Below, in pieces: positions 17,563 through 27,060 of a DNA stretch of 64,000 nt. The position numbers were made by a program, and so were the translations under genes. The stretch comes from Pseudoalteromonas luteoviolacea (lineage in GTDB: Bacteria > Pseudomonadota > Gammaproteobacteria > Enterobacterales > Alteromonadaceae): NCBI RefSeq assembly GCF_018100925.1, contig NZ_JAGJEH010000008.1, forward strand, positions 248,001 to 312,000, read 5' to 3'. Positions within the stretch are counted from its first letter, which is position 1. Each line of letters opens with the position of its first letter. A model generated the notes under the pieces. The model searched no databases. It saw only the letters and a list, made by a program, of their open reading frames with translations, and was not told where the DNA came from.

Positions 17563-18264
17563 ATGGAACACAACATTAATAAGCACATATCTGGCCGCTT
17601 TAATGAAGAGCTGGAAAACGTACGAAACCATGTATTGAGCATGGGTGGGCTGGTTGAGCAGCAATTAAACCTGGCACTAGATGCCGTGAGCACAAGTGAT
17701 GCTGAAAAAGCGCGCAAGGTGAGTGAAAACGACTACAAAGTCAATGCGATGGAAGTGAACATTGATGAAGAATGTACACGCATTATTGCAAAGAGACAGC
17801 CTGCTGCAAGTGACTTAAGACTTGTTGTCGCAATTGCCAAAACCATCGCGGATCTAGAGCGCATAGGTGATGAAGCTGAACGCATCGCGAAAGTTGCGTT
17901 GGACTCATTTACCAAAGATCAGCAACACTTACTTGTGAATGTCGAAAATATGGGTCGTTTGGTATCTAAAATGCTACACGACGTTCTGGACTCTTTTGCA
18001 AGAATGGATGCGCAGTGTGCTTTTGAAGTGCATAAAGAAGATGCCAAAGTGGATCGTGAATATGAAGCGCTTACACGTCAGATTATGACCTATATGATGG
18101 AAGACCCGCGCTCGATACCCAAAATAATGGACCTTGTTTGGTCTGTACGTTCGTTAGAGCGCATCGGTGACCGCTGTCAGAATATTGCAGAATACGTAAT
18201 TTACTTTGTAAATGGCAAAGACATTCGCCATACTTCTCAAGAAGATATCGAAAAAACCCTTTAA
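17563..18264 (+). CDS. phoU: phosphate signalling regulator PhoU
   Basis: 233 residues with two three-helix PhoU domains (about 10-105 and 115-220). The metal-binding pattern ExxxD appears twice: DLERIGDEAERIA at about 99-111 and SLERIGDRCQNIAEYV at about 202-217. PhoU links PstSCAB state to the PhoR-PhoB two-component system and keeps the Pho regulon off in high phosphate. Last gene of the pst unit; an inverted repeat follows. Confidence 0.96.
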   Translation: MEHNINKHISGRFNEELENVRNHVLSMGGLVEQQLNLALDAVSTSDAEKARKVSENDYKVNAMEVNIDEECTRIIAKRQPAASDLRLVVAIAKTIADLERIGDEAERIAKVALDSFTKDQQHLLVNVENMGRLVSKMLHDVLDSFARMDAQCAFEVHKEDAKVDREYEALTRQIMTYMMEDPRSIPKIMDLVWSVRSLERIGDRCQNIAEYVIYFVNGKDIRHTSQEDIEKTL

Positions 18265-18273
18265 TCTGGGAAT

Positions 18274-18305
18274 GGATTATTCGAACAAAAATGAACGAAT
18301 AATCC
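18274..18305 (+). terminator. inverted repeat after phoU
   Basis: 10-bp stem GGATTATTCG/CGAATAATCC, 9 bp past the phoU stop, loop of 12. No clear T-tract, so terminator function is only possible. Confidence 0.45.
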
Positions 18306-18395
18306 TAACTTCACGATAAAAATCGTTCACAATTTCGGTTAATGCTGTAAACTTGGCCTCTGCACATGCATATTATTATGATTTAAGGGTCAGTT

Positions 18396-19073
18396 ATGCC
18401 TAGTAATGCGTTTTTAGGAGTGTTTGCAAAGTCTCCTATAAAGCCGATTGAAGAGCACATTAAGATAGTGCATCAAGCCAGTGAAAGCTTGATCCCTTTC
18501 TTTGAACATGTCTTCAAAGGGGAGTGGACTGAAGCGGATGCACTTCGCGTTAATATTCGTAACCTAGAACGTGAAGCGGATGCGCTAAAGCGAGAAGTAC
18601 GTCTTCAGCTACCTCGTGGTCTATTTATGCCAGTTGAACGGACTGATTTACTGGAACTTATTACCCATCAAGATAAAATCGCCAACAAAGCCAAAGACAT
18701 CGCTGGTCGAGTCGTTGGCCGAGAAATGGAGATCCCCGAGTCAATTCAAAATGATTTCGTTGCGTATTTAAGCCGTTGTGTAGACGCTACGAAGCAGGCC
18801 TCAAAAGCTATTAACGAACTGGATGAGCTGTTAGAAACAGGCTTCAGAGGTCGTGAAGTTGTATTAGTCGAGAAGATGTTGAGTGAGCTAGATGCCATTG
18901 AACAAGACACCGACGATATGCAAATTAAAATTCGCCAAGAACTTCGCCAAGTCGAAGCTGAACTTAACCCGATAGATGTGATGTTCCTATACAAAATCAT
19001 CGAGTGGGTAGGTGAGCTTGCCGATATTGCTGAGCGTGTAGGTGCGCGCCTTGAGGTGATGTTAGCACGCTGA
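18396..19073 (+). CDS. DUF47/TIGR00153 PhoU-like protein
   Basis: 225 residues of helical PhoU-like protein (TIGR00153). Characteristic opening FAKSPIKPIEEHIKIVHQA, then LRVNIRNLEREADALKREV (a PhoU-type acidic helix) and a C-terminal LYKIIEWVGELADIAERVG with the ExxxD metal pattern. DUF47 genes commonly precede PiT transporter genes and are thought to modulate them; here the pit gene follows after 174 bp. Confidence 0.88.
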   Translation: MPSNAFLGVFAKSPIKPIEEHIKIVHQASESLIPFFEHVFKGEWTEADALRVNIRNLEREADALKREVRLQLPRGLFMPVERTDLLELITHQDKIANKAKDIAGRVVGREMEIPESIQNDFVAYLSRCVDATKQASKAINELDELLETGFRGREVVLVEKMLSELDAIEQDTDDMQIKIRQELRQVEAELNPIDVMFLYKIIEWVGELADIAERVGARLEVMLAR

Positions 19074-19247
19074 TCCTGATCAGCGACAGTTTATAAAGAA
19101 GTACACCGTTGATACTCTCAAAGCGTAGACTAGAGAGCGGCGGTGTTGTGTTTGTTTAATGGTTATTTATATGTCATCTCGTTAAGACAGTGAGAGATAA
19201 GTATATAAATACACAATCAGTGTTTTAAGAACACTAAAGGTTTTTCA

Positions 19248-20516
19248 ATGGATATCATTGCTTCTCATGGCTCGATGCTAGTTCTCATCGCAGCGGCAGT
19301 TGGTTTCTTTATGGCTTATGGTATTGGTGCAAATGATGTTGCAAATGCCATGGGTACTTCAGTGGGGTCGAAAGCGCTCACAATCAAGCAGGCAATCATC
19401 ATTGCGATGATTTTTGAATTCGCGGGTGCTTACCTTGCCGGTGGTGAGGTAACATCAACGATCCGTAAAGGCATTATTGATGCAGCACCATTCGCTGAGA
19501 TACCAGAACTAATGATTCTGGGCATGATCTCTGCGTTGTTTGCAGCAGGTACATGGTTATTGTTAGCGTCGGTATTGGGCTGGCCTGTATCAACTACACA
19601 CTCAATCATTGGTGCAATCATTGGTTTTGCTTTGGTCGCAGTAGGTAGCGAAGCTATCCAATGGGGCAAGGTTGCAGGTATCGTGGGTAGTTGGATTGTC
19701 ACCCCTGCGATTTCAGGCTTCATAGCTTATTTGATCTTTATGAGTGCGCAAAAGCTGATTTTCGATACTGACAAGCCACTAAGTAACGCAAAACGATTTG
19801 TACCGTTCTACATGGGTCTAGCTGGTTTTGTAATGTCTTTAGTCACGATTAAGAAGGGTCTAAAGCACATTGGTATTAATCTGGGCACCTTTGAAGGGTA
19901 TGCGCTTGCGGTTGGTATCGCGGTAATCATTGGCCTGATTGGTAAAGTTGTTATTGCACGCATGAAAATGGATCCAAATGCTGACAAGCAAATGCAGTTT
20001 AACAATGTAGAAAAAGTGTTTGCTGTATTAATGGTCTTGACCGCGTGTTGTATGGCATTTGCACACGGTTCAAACGACGTTGCGAACGCGATTGGTCCAT
20101 TGGCAGCAGTTGTTAACATTGTTGAGAACAACGGTGAAATGGCGAAAAAGGCTGCGCTTGCGTGGTGGATTTTACCTTTGGGTGGCTTAGGCATCGTAGT
20201 TGGTCTTGCTGTACTTGGTAAGAAAGTAATTAAAACAATAGGTGAAGGTATCACGCATTTGACACCGAGCCGTGGTTTCGCAGCTGAACTTGCAGCGGCT
20301 TCTACAGTAGTGATCGCTTCAGGTACAGGTTTACCTATTTCGACCACGCAGACGCTGGTTGGTGCCGTACTAGGTGTGGGAATGGCACGTGGTATTGCGG
20401 CATTGAATATGGGTGTGATTAGAAACATTGTGGTTTCTTGGGTTATCACATTGCCAGTCGGTGCAGCCCTTGCTATTGTTATATTCTACATTTTGAGAAG
20501 CGTGTTCGGCGTTTAA
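19248..20516 (+). CDS. pit: inorganic phosphate transporter, PiT family
   Basis: 422 residues with about ten membrane helices and the duplicated PiT signature: GIGANDVANAMGTSVGSKAL at about 26-45 and AHGSNDVANAIGPLAAVV at about 271-288. Each half also has a substrate-gate motif (PVSTTHSIIGAIIG, PISTTQTLVGAVLG). These proteins import metal-phosphate complexes with protons or sodium and serve when phosphate is plentiful, complementing Pst. A strong terminator follows. Confidence 0.94.
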   Translation: MDIIASHGSMLVLIAAAVGFFMAYGIGANDVANAMGTSVGSKALTIKQAIIIAMIFEFAGAYLAGGEVTSTIRKGIIDAAPFAEIPELMILGMISALFAAGTWLLLASVLGWPVSTTHSIIGAIIGFALVAVGSEAIQWGKVAGIVGSWIVTPAISGFIAYLIFMSAQKLIFDTDKPLSNAKRFVPFYMGLAGFVMSLVTIKKGLKHIGINLGTFEGYALAVGIAVIIGLIGKVVIARMKMDPNADKQMQFNNVEKVFAVLMVLTACCMAFAHGSNDVANAIGPLAAVVNIVENNGEMAKKAALAWWILPLGGLGIVVGLAVLGKKVIKTIGEGITHLTPSRGFAAELAAASTVVIASGTGLPISTTQTLVGAVLGVGMARGIAALNMGVIRNIVVSWVITLPVGAALAIVIFYILRSVFGV

Positions 20517-20538
20517 CAAAAAACAGACTTTTAGCTTG

Positions 20539-20576
20539 AAAAGATCTCAGCGCCAGTGGTGTTGGGGTCTTTTTAT
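20539..20576 (+). terminator. terminator of pit
   Basis: A 16-bp stem AAAAGATCTCAGCGCC/GGTGTTGGGGTCTTTT (with G-U pairs) and loop AGT, ending in TTTTT. The T-tract ends almost at the oxyR start codon. Confidence 0.8.
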
Positions 20577-20578
20577 TT

Positions 20579-21496
20579 ATGGGTATATCAGTGAATAACT
20601 TACCAAGTATAAAACAATTACAATACCTCATTGCAGTTCATCAACAACAACACTTTGGTCGTGCGGCTGAGGCGTGTTTTGTTGGTCAGTCAACGCTGAG
20701 CAGTGCAATCCAAAACTTAGAAGAAACGCTTGGCTGTCAGTTAATCGAGCGGGAAAATCGCAGTTTAATGTTTACTGATGTGGGTGAAGAAGTCGTTGCT
20801 CGTGCAAAAAAGATCATTGATGACTCTATCAGTGTGGTGGAATTAACAAAGAGTTTTAAAAACCCATTATCAGGAAAGCTGGTACTGGGATTAATCCCGA
20901 CGATTGCCAGTTTTATTGCCGCGCCTCTATATGCGTATTGTCAAAGTGTCTTTCCCAATCTCCAGTTGGTACTGGTAGAAGATACCAGCGATAGGCTGCT
21001 AGATAAATTAGAGCACGGTCAGATTGATATGGGCATATTGGCACTACCTTACCGAACAGATAAATTTCATACTCAAGTATTGACGAAAGATCACTTTTCT
21101 TTAGTGCACCATAAAGACTATGAAATCCCTGATGCGCTGGAAGATTTTAACCTCTTACCTAAAGACAGTGTGTTCTTATTGGAGCGAGAGCACTGCATGA
21201 CCGGTCATGCATTGAGTGCATGTAATTTGACTCGAAGTGAATGTATTAATCCATTTGAGGCGGCAAATTTGCACACACTGTTAAGCATGGTTGAGTACCA
21301 AAATGGGGTGACCTTTTTACCGCAAATGGCATTAAATGCCGGTATTTTGCAAGGCAAGCCTATGATCACATTGCCACCGCAAGCTGATGCATACAGAGAA
21401 ATAGGATTACTGTGGCGTAAAACCACAGGCCGTATCCGTGATTTTAGGTTGTTTAGTAATGAGGTTGGTGAGTTCATTAAAAAGCAGTGCCAATAA
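20579..21496 (+). CDS. oxyR: hydrogen-peroxide regulator OxyR (LysR family)
   Basis: 305 residues. The LysR helix-turn-helix spans about 10-68 (LPSIKQLQYLIAVHQQ, STLSSAIQNLEE). The redox pair is present: Cys206 and Cys215 in EREHCMTGHALSAC, nine apart as in E. coli Cys199/Cys208, followed by the OxyR-type NLHTLLSMVEYQNGVTFLP. It would sense peroxide by disulfide formation and switch on catalase and related genes. The ATG at 20579 and a GTG at 20591 are both possible; neither has a clear ribosome site. Confidence 0.88.
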   Translation: MGISVNNLPSIKQLQYLIAVHQQQHFGRAAEACFVGQSTLSSAIQNLEETLGCQLIERENRSLMFTDVGEEVVARAKKIIDDSISVVELTKSFKNPLSGKLVLGLIPTIASFIAAPLYAYCQSVFPNLQLVLVEDTSDRLLDKLEHGQIDMGILALPYRTDKFHTQVLTKDHFSLVHHKDYEIPDALEDFNLLPKDSVFLLEREHCMTGHALSACNLTRSECINPFEAANLHTLLSMVEYQNGVTFLPQMALNAGILQGKPMITLPPQADAYREIGLLWRKTTGRIRDFRLFSNEVGEFIKKQCQ

Positions 21497-21527
21497 CACT
21501 GCTTTTGATTAAATGAAGAAGCATTTT

Positions 21528-21725
21528 TTAAGTCGAACTGAGCTTGCTCTGTGACATAATATTGGGTAGAAATAATAAGTACACCCAAACAACTAAGTTA
21601 AAATACGGTATAAACCCTAATACTGTAAACAACTTAGTTGGATACCCTTTTTGTTTGGCGCAGCGGTAACATTGTAATGTGATCAAACAATGCACCAGTG
21701 ATAGAAACAGAATAAACTGAAACAT
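21528..21725 (-). CDS. small membrane protein, unknown
   Basis: 65 residues from ATG 21725, which has GGGGAG 6 bp upstream. Two hydrophobic segments (MFQFILFLSLVHCLITLQ and VLGFIPYFNLVVWVYLLFL) are joined by a short basic loop with KQKGYPTK. It lies convergent to oxyR. The good ribosome site and two-helix layout support a real gene; no family is recognised. Confidence 0.5.
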   Translation of the reverse strand: MFQFILFLSLVHCLITLQCYRCAKQKGYPTKLFTVLGFIPYFNLVVWVYLLFLPNIMSQSKLSST

Positions 21726-21878
21726 ACTTATCTCCCCGAATTCCATTACGAGATGTGCTCAAATCCATTGTATGTCTTCTACTTATATGTAAATAAGTAA
21801 AATAAGAAGACATTCATTGCGAACTTTTATTATAGTTGAGTTTTTTAGGGGCTGCAGCGACTTTTTTCCCCATTTTAA

Positions 21879-24386
21879 TTAGCATGCTGTTTTTAAGGAT
21901 AAAATAGTTTTCATAGCTTGCTTTAACTGCTCAACAGGAAGTGGTTTAGAGATATAGTAACCTTGTCCATAATCCACACCAATGTTTTTTAGTTCATCAA
22001 AAATTTCTTTACTTTCAACGTATTCTGCGACTGAACACTTATCCAACGAGTGACTAATATCATTGACAGCTTTAACGAGCGCAAGGTCAATAGGATCGTT
22101 TAACATATCGCGGACAAAGGATCCGTCAATCTTTACATGTTGTGCAGGTAGCTGTTTCAAGTAACTAAATGTACTGAACCCAGTGCCAAAGTCATCAATT
22201 GAAAAGTGACAGCCAAGTTGATTCAACTGGTTGATCATAGCTTGTGTTGCACTGAGGTTATTAATACTTGCCGATTCAGTAATTTCAAAAATAATACAGT
22301 GTGCAGGGACTTGAAAGTCTCGCAAACATGCCTGTATATGTGGCATTAAGCGTTCATCCAGAAATGACTGGGCAGAAAGGTTCAGGGAAATCTGATGTAG
22401 TTCAGGATGATTAGCAACAGCTCGAATGCTTTCTCTGATAACGGATTGGTCCATTAAATAAGTATCATTGAGCAGCTCCAAAGCTGGAATAAATTGATTG
22501 GGGTATATTAATTTGTCGTCAATAACTAAACGTAACAAGGCTTCAAAGTAGGCGATTTTATTAAGTTTAAAGTCCCAAATCGGTTGATAGTGTAGCTCAA
22601 ATTGATTGTTCTTAAGCGCTTCGCGAACACTATGACCCCACTCTAAACCCGTTTGCAGGGTACTATTTTTGGCATCTTCTTTGGTGTAACAATGAACAAG
22701 ATTACGGCCAAGGTTTTTTGCAATATAGAGAGCGATATCTGATTGTTTAAGGCACTCGTTGGGATCGCAGTTGACCCGGGAAATTTGCGTTAAGCCTATG
22801 GAGCAGCTGATCGTATAGCTGGCTTCTTCGGAATGAAATTGATGGCCTTCAATAGCACTGCAAATACTTTCAGCCATCATATGGGCATCTAATAAGCGTG
22901 TGTTTTTCAATAAAATTGCAAACTCATCACCACCGATCCGGAAGATTAAGTGTTCTTGGTTGATATGCGCTCTAAATAATTGCGCCACTTCTTGTAAGAC
23001 AATATCACCCTGCTGGTGGCCCTTACTGTCATTAATTATCTTGAAATGGTCCAGATCAATGTAAATCAGCGCGTGCTCGATATCATCTTTGAGTTTTGCA
23101 TCTTTGCAAAAGTGATTGAGCTGTTGATCAAAAAAGTAACGGTTGTGCAAGCCCGTTAGTGTGTCGTGTAATGCTAAGTGGCGTAGCTGTAACTCGGCTT
23201 CTTTGCGTTCGTGAATATTATCTATTGTGGCTGTGATTGAGGCGATATTTGTTTGGTTTTTAATTAGCTGAAAACGGCACTCAACCCATACAGATGCGCC
23301 AGAGTGATGGAGCAATTGGAGCTCAACGGTCGATGTATAAGGGCCGCTAAGCACCTCTTCAATGGCTTTGTTTAAGGCGGGTAAATCACTCTTTTGAACA
23401 TAATCACAAAGACGTGTTGCCAAAGTTGATTTTAACTTATGGCCGGTCAATTGCTCCCAAGCAGGGTTAATAAAGCGAATACAGCCTGTAGCATCCAGTT
23501 CAAGAACCACTGTGTTCAAGTGCAATAAAATACGTTGGTGTGCTGAAAACAGTTCTTTATAACTTTGTTCTCGGCGGCTTAGCTGCTCTACTTTATGGGC
23601 AAATTCCGCATAACTCACCATAAAGTCTTCGCGCCTCGCAGCATGATCGCAGACCTTACTAAGGACAGATAAATTGTAGGGGACGCGGACGAAATCTGTT
23701 ACCCCCAATAGCAACAGTTGTTCTGCATAGTCTGCATTTTGATTGTCAATTATGGTGACAATAGCTTGGCTGGGCTTATGCTGCAGTATGTTCTCAACAA
23801 GTTCTTTGGTGGTTTCTGCGCGTGTAGATGTTGCATCTAGCAACACAATTGAATAGTCATTTTGTAAAAACTCTGAGAGCGCCGCGTTTTCAGAGGTTAC
23901 CGGGTTACATGTAAAGCTCAGCGCCAATTGTTCGCTAATATCGGCCGCTTTTTGTTCATTGGGCTCAAGTAATAACAAGTTTAAACGGCTACTCTTTTCT
24001 AAATGAGTGGACAACACATTGGCCAAGACTTGTGGCAGTACATCGTGACGTTCCAAAGGCAAGACTGCATCTATGCTATAGCTCCGAGCGGTGGTTTCAG
24101 CTATTCGTTCGCAATAAGTCGGGGGAATTAACACGATAGGTGTATTCTTGGGTGTTTTTAGCAATCCAGAGCGGATCATGCGAGAAAAGCGCCAGCCGTC
24201 TATTTTCCCAACATTTAAGCCGCTTATAACCAAATCAACGGCTTGTTGTTTCAGTACCTGCAAAGCCGCTTGTGTATCATTAAGTTCTATTATTTGAAAT
24301 ACATTGAGCTTTTGTAACGTTCTTATTACGGTTTGACGCTCACCATGATCTGCATTGACGAGTAATAAAGTAAGCTGTTTAGCCAT
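21879..24386 (-). CDS. receiver-PAS-GGDEF-EAL cyclic-di-GMP protein
   Basis: 835 residues. Two receiver-like domains come first: about 5-125, where the phospho-Asp position is changed (DLVISGLNV), and about 134-250 with an Asp at SIVLLDATS. A PAS domain follows (about 280-390, FINPAWEQLTG), then GGDEF (about 405-560, intact FRIGGDEFAILL) and EAL (about 580-830, intact EALLRL, DDFGTGFS, KIDGSFV). All signature residues of a cyclase and a phosphodiesterase are present, so it could be bifunctional. No histidine kinase is adjacent. Start ATG 24386; the gene stands alone. Confidence 0.92.
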   Translation of the reverse strand: MAKQLTLLLVNADHGERQTVIRTLQKLNVFQIIELNDTQAALQVLKQQAVDLVISGLNVGKIDGWRFSRMIRSGLLKTPKNTPIVLIPPTYCERIAETTARSYSIDAVLPLERHDVLPQVLANVLSTHLEKSSRLNLLLLEPNEQKAADISEQLALSFTCNPVTSENAALSEFLQNDYSIVLLDATSTRAETTKELVENILQHKPSQAIVTIIDNQNADYAEQLLLLGVTDFVRVPYNLSVLSKVCDHAARREDFMVSYAEFAHKVEQLSRREQSYKELFSAHQRILLHLNTVVLELDATGCIRFINPAWEQLTGHKLKSTLATRLCDYVQKSDLPALNKAIEEVLSGPYTSTVELQLLHHSGASVWVECRFQLIKNQTNIASITATIDNIHERKEAELQLRHLALHDTLTGLHNRYFFDQQLNHFCKDAKLKDDIEHALIYIDLDHFKIINDSKGHQQGDIVLQEVAQLFRAHINQEHLIFRIGGDEFAILLKNTRLLDAHMMAESICSAIEGHQFHSEEASYTISCSIGLTQISRVNCDPNECLKQSDIALYIAKNLGRNLVHCYTKEDAKNSTLQTGLEWGHSVREALKNNQFELHYQPIWDFKLNKIAYFEALLRLVIDDKLIYPNQFIPALELLNDTYLMDQSVIRESIRAVANHPELHQISLNLSAQSFLDERLMPHIQACLRDFQVPAHCIIFEITESASINNLSATQAMINQLNQLGCHFSIDDFGTGFSTFSYLKQLPAQHVKIDGSFVRDMLNDPIDLALVKAVNDISHSLDKCSVAEYVESKEIFDELKNIGVDYGQGYYISKPLPVEQLKQAMKTILSLKTAC

Positions 24387-24655
24387 GGCGTTACGACCCC
24401 AAACCCATGTTTTAAGTTTTTAAATGTTGCCCAATATTGCTTATTTATATGTTTTATATTGCTTTTTAAGCAACATGCCAAGACTTGCTCGAGCATCTTG
24501 GCGAGTTCTAACACATATAAATCAGTTCGTAGAGTAATGCTATTTGGCAAAGCTGACAAGAGGTGAAAAAGTATGAATAGATCATGTTTGTTGCTTGATT
24601 TCGTTATCTTGCAGCACTAGACTTGCCGCCTTATTGCACGAATATGAGGTCTGAT

Positions 24656-25690
24656 ATGCGCGTTGCTGACTTTAGTTTTGAACTTCCAGATGAATTGATC
24701 GCTCGCCACCCGAAAGCCGAGCGAACGAGTAGCCGTCTTTTAACATTGAATGGAAATAGCGGTGAATTAGAGCACAAGATATTTAAGGATATTATTGATC
24801 TGATTGAACCTGATGATTTAATCATTTTCAATAACACCAAAGTGATCCCAGCTCGTATGTTTGGTCAAAAATCTACAGGGGGTAAAGTCGAAGTTTTAGT
24901 TGAGCGCATTTTAGATGAGCACCGTGTACTTGCACATGTTCGTTCTAGTAAATCACCTAAGCCGGGTGCCGAGCTGATCCTTGAAGGCAAAGCGAATGCA
25001 ACCATGGTTGCCCGTCATGGTGAATTATTTGAACTGGAGTTCAAAGGTGAACACTCAGTTCTAAATATTTTAGATGAAATAGGCCATATGCCACTACCGC
25101 CTTACATAGATCGCCCAGACGAAGAAGGGGATAAAGAGCGTTATCAAACCGTATATGGTGAAAAGCCTGGCGCAGTTGCAGCGCCTACTGCTGGTCTGCA
25201 TTTTGATGATAGTTTGATGGCGCAGCTTAAAGACAAGGGCGTAGATATGGCCTTTGTTACTTTGCATGTAGGCGCAGGGACTTTCCAACCAGTTCGTGTT
25301 GATGATGTGCAAGAGCATCATATGCACTCTGAATATATTGAAGTTCCAGATGAAGTTGTTGATGCAGTTGCTAAATGCAAAGGCCGTGGTGGCCGCGTTA
25401 TTGCCGTGGGTACAACGTCGGTAAGGTCTTTAGAGTCGGCTGCAAAAGTTCACGGCGGAGAACTAAAAACATTCTACGGCGATACCGATATTTTTATTTA
25501 TCCAGGTTATAAGTTTAATGTTGTCGATGTGATGATCACCAACTTTCACTTACCAGAGTCAACATTGATCATGCTAGTCAGTGCGTTCTCAGGTCAAGAA
25601 CATATCATGAATGCCTATCAGCAGGCGATCGCTCAGAAATATCGCTTTTTCAGCTATGGCGATGCGATGTTTTTAACTAAAAAACAATAA
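24656..25690 (+). CDS. queA: S-adenosylmethionine:tRNA ribosyltransferase-isomerase
   Basis: 344 residues from ATG 24656 (GAGG 7 bp upstream); an in-frame ATG at 24623 adds residues not found in the family. QueA moves the ribosyl part of SAM onto preQ1 in tRNA, giving epoxyqueuosine. Family motifs: MRVADFSFELPDELIA, FNNTKVIPARMFG, AAPTAGLHFD, VTLHVGAGTFQPVR and TNFHLPESTLIMLVSAF. First gene of the queA-tgt-yajC-secDF cluster; a terminator separates it from tgt. Confidence 0.97.
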   Translation: MRVADFSFELPDELIARHPKAERTSSRLLTLNGNSGELEHKIFKDIIDLIEPDDLIIFNNTKVIPARMFGQKSTGGKVEVLVERILDEHRVLAHVRSSKSPKPGAELILEGKANATMVARHGELFELEFKGEHSVLNILDEIGHMPLPPYIDRPDEEGDKERYQTVYGEKPGAVAAPTAGLHFDDSLMAQLKDKGVDMAFVTLHVGAGTFQPVRVDDVQEHHMHSEYIEVPDEVVDAVAKCKGRGGRVIAVGTTSVRSLESAAKVHGGELKTFYGDTDIFIYPGYKFNVVDVMITNFHLPESTLIMLVSAFSGQEHIMNAYQQAIAQKYRFFSYGDAMFLTKKQ

Positions 25691-25703
25691 TATAGTTTTT
25701 AGA

Positions 25704-25727
25704 AGCCGGCTAATTGCCGGTTTTTTT
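25704..25727 (+). terminator. terminator after queA
   Basis: CCGGC-TAATT-GCCGG stem 15 bp past the stop, followed by seven T. It suggests tgt can have its own promoter. Confidence 0.75.
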
Positions 25728-25895
25728 ATATTTACACCCCGCCTTTTTTGGTTGTGACTTTATTTATTCCTTTTTAGCCCCAATATTAGAATTGCGCGGG
25801 CTTTATTGATAGAATCTGACGGTTTATATGGCCCCATTGCAAATGGGAGTCACAGGTTGAGTTTTGTTGGACTGTTTTTCCGACACGAGGTAGTT

Positions 25896-27026
25896 ATGAA
25901 ATTTGAATTAGATTGCACACATGGCAAAGCACGTCGCGGACGTTTGGTATTTGATCGCGGCGTTGTAGAAACACCTGCATTCATGCCTGTTGGTACATAC
26001 GGCACCGTAAAAGGTATGACGCCAGATGAATTGAAAGATACAGGTGCACATATTTGTTTGGGTAATACGTTTCACTTGATGTTACGCCCTGGCACTGAAA
26101 TCATTAAACAGCACGGTGATCTGCATGACTTTATGAATTGGGATAAGCCAATTTTGACCGATTCAGGTGGTTTCCAAGTATTTAGCCTAGGTGCAATGCG
26201 TAAAATTTCTGAAGAAGGTGTACTGTTCAAGTCACCAGTCAACGGTGAAAAGATCATGTTGTCTCCTGAAAAAGCGATGGAAGTACAGCGCGATTTAGGC
26301 TCAGATATCGTGATGATATTTGACGAATGTACGCCTTATCCTGCAACTGAAAAAGAAGCTAAAGACTCCATGGAGTTATCACTGCGTTGGGCGAAGCGCT
26401 CAAAAGAAGCCCATGCAGATAACCCGTCAGCTTTATTTGGTATTATTCAAGGCGGTATGTATCCAGAGCTGCGTGCTGAATCACAAAAAGGTCTAGAAGA
26501 GATTGGCTTTGATGGTTATGCGCTAGGTGGACTATCTGTGGGCGAGCCAAAAGAAGAAATGGTTAAAATTTTGGATCACTGCGCCTACAAAATGCCGGAA
26601 CAAAAACCACGTTATTTAATGGGCGTAGGTAAGCCTGAAGACCTAGTAGAAGCTGTACGCCGCGGTATTGATATGTTCGACTGTGTAATGCCGACACGAA
26701 ATGCGCGTAATGGCCACTTGTTTGTTACCGACGGTGTGATTAAAATCCGTAATGCTGTTCATAAAACAGATACAAGTCCGCTTGATGCAGAGTGTGATTG
26801 TCATACGTGTAAAAATTACTCGCGTGCCTATTTACATCACTTAGATAAGTGTAATGAAATACTAGGTGCGCGTTTAAATACCATTCATAACTTGCGTTAC
26901 TATCAACGTTTGATGGAAGGTATGAGAAATGCCCTAACTGAGGGCACATTTGATGAGTTTGTCGCTGACTTTTATGCGCGTAGAGGACTACCTGTACCTC
27001 CTCTTGCTGATGTAGAAGCAGAATAA
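25896..27026 (+). CDS. tgt: tRNA-guanine transglycosylase
   Basis: 376 residues from ATG 25896 (CGAGG upstream); the frame extends 30 codons further up without family sequence. Tgt swaps guanine-34 of tRNA for preQ1. Catalytic Asp in LTDSGGFQVFSLG (about 89-101), the second Asp in DMFDCVMPTRNARNG, and the zinc site CDCHTCKNYSRAYLHHL (about 302-318) are all present. Followed after 34 bp by yajC. Confidence 0.97.
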   Translation: MKFELDCTHGKARRGRLVFDRGVVETPAFMPVGTYGTVKGMTPDELKDTGAHICLGNTFHLMLRPGTEIIKQHGDLHDFMNWDKPILTDSGGFQVFSLGAMRKISEEGVLFKSPVNGEKIMLSPEKAMEVQRDLGSDIVMIFDECTPYPATEKEAKDSMELSLRWAKRSKEAHADNPSALFGIIQGGMYPELRAESQKGLEEIGFDGYALGGLSVGEPKEEMVKILDHCAYKMPEQKPRYLMGVGKPEDLVEAVRRGIDMFDCVMPTRNARNGHLFVTDGVIKIRNAVHKTDTSPLDAECDCHTCKNYSRAYLHHLDKCNEILGARLNTIHNLRYYQRLMEGMRNALTEGTFDEFVADFYARRGLPVPPLADVEAE

Positions 27027-27060
27027 CAGTTTTATATAAAAAATTAGATGAGGAAAAGCA

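Noticed and set aside
19170..19200. Possible Pho box before pit (TGTCAT near 19171)
   Set aside because: Only one half-site is present; no second repeat at 11-bp spacing.
19808..20449. 213-codon minus-strand frame inside pit
   Set aside because: Codon-bias shadow of a clear membrane transporter gene.
24326..24559. 77-codon minus-strand frame overlapping the start of the GGDEF-EAL gene
   Set aside because: Out of frame with the real gene and without a ribosome site or protein-like pattern.
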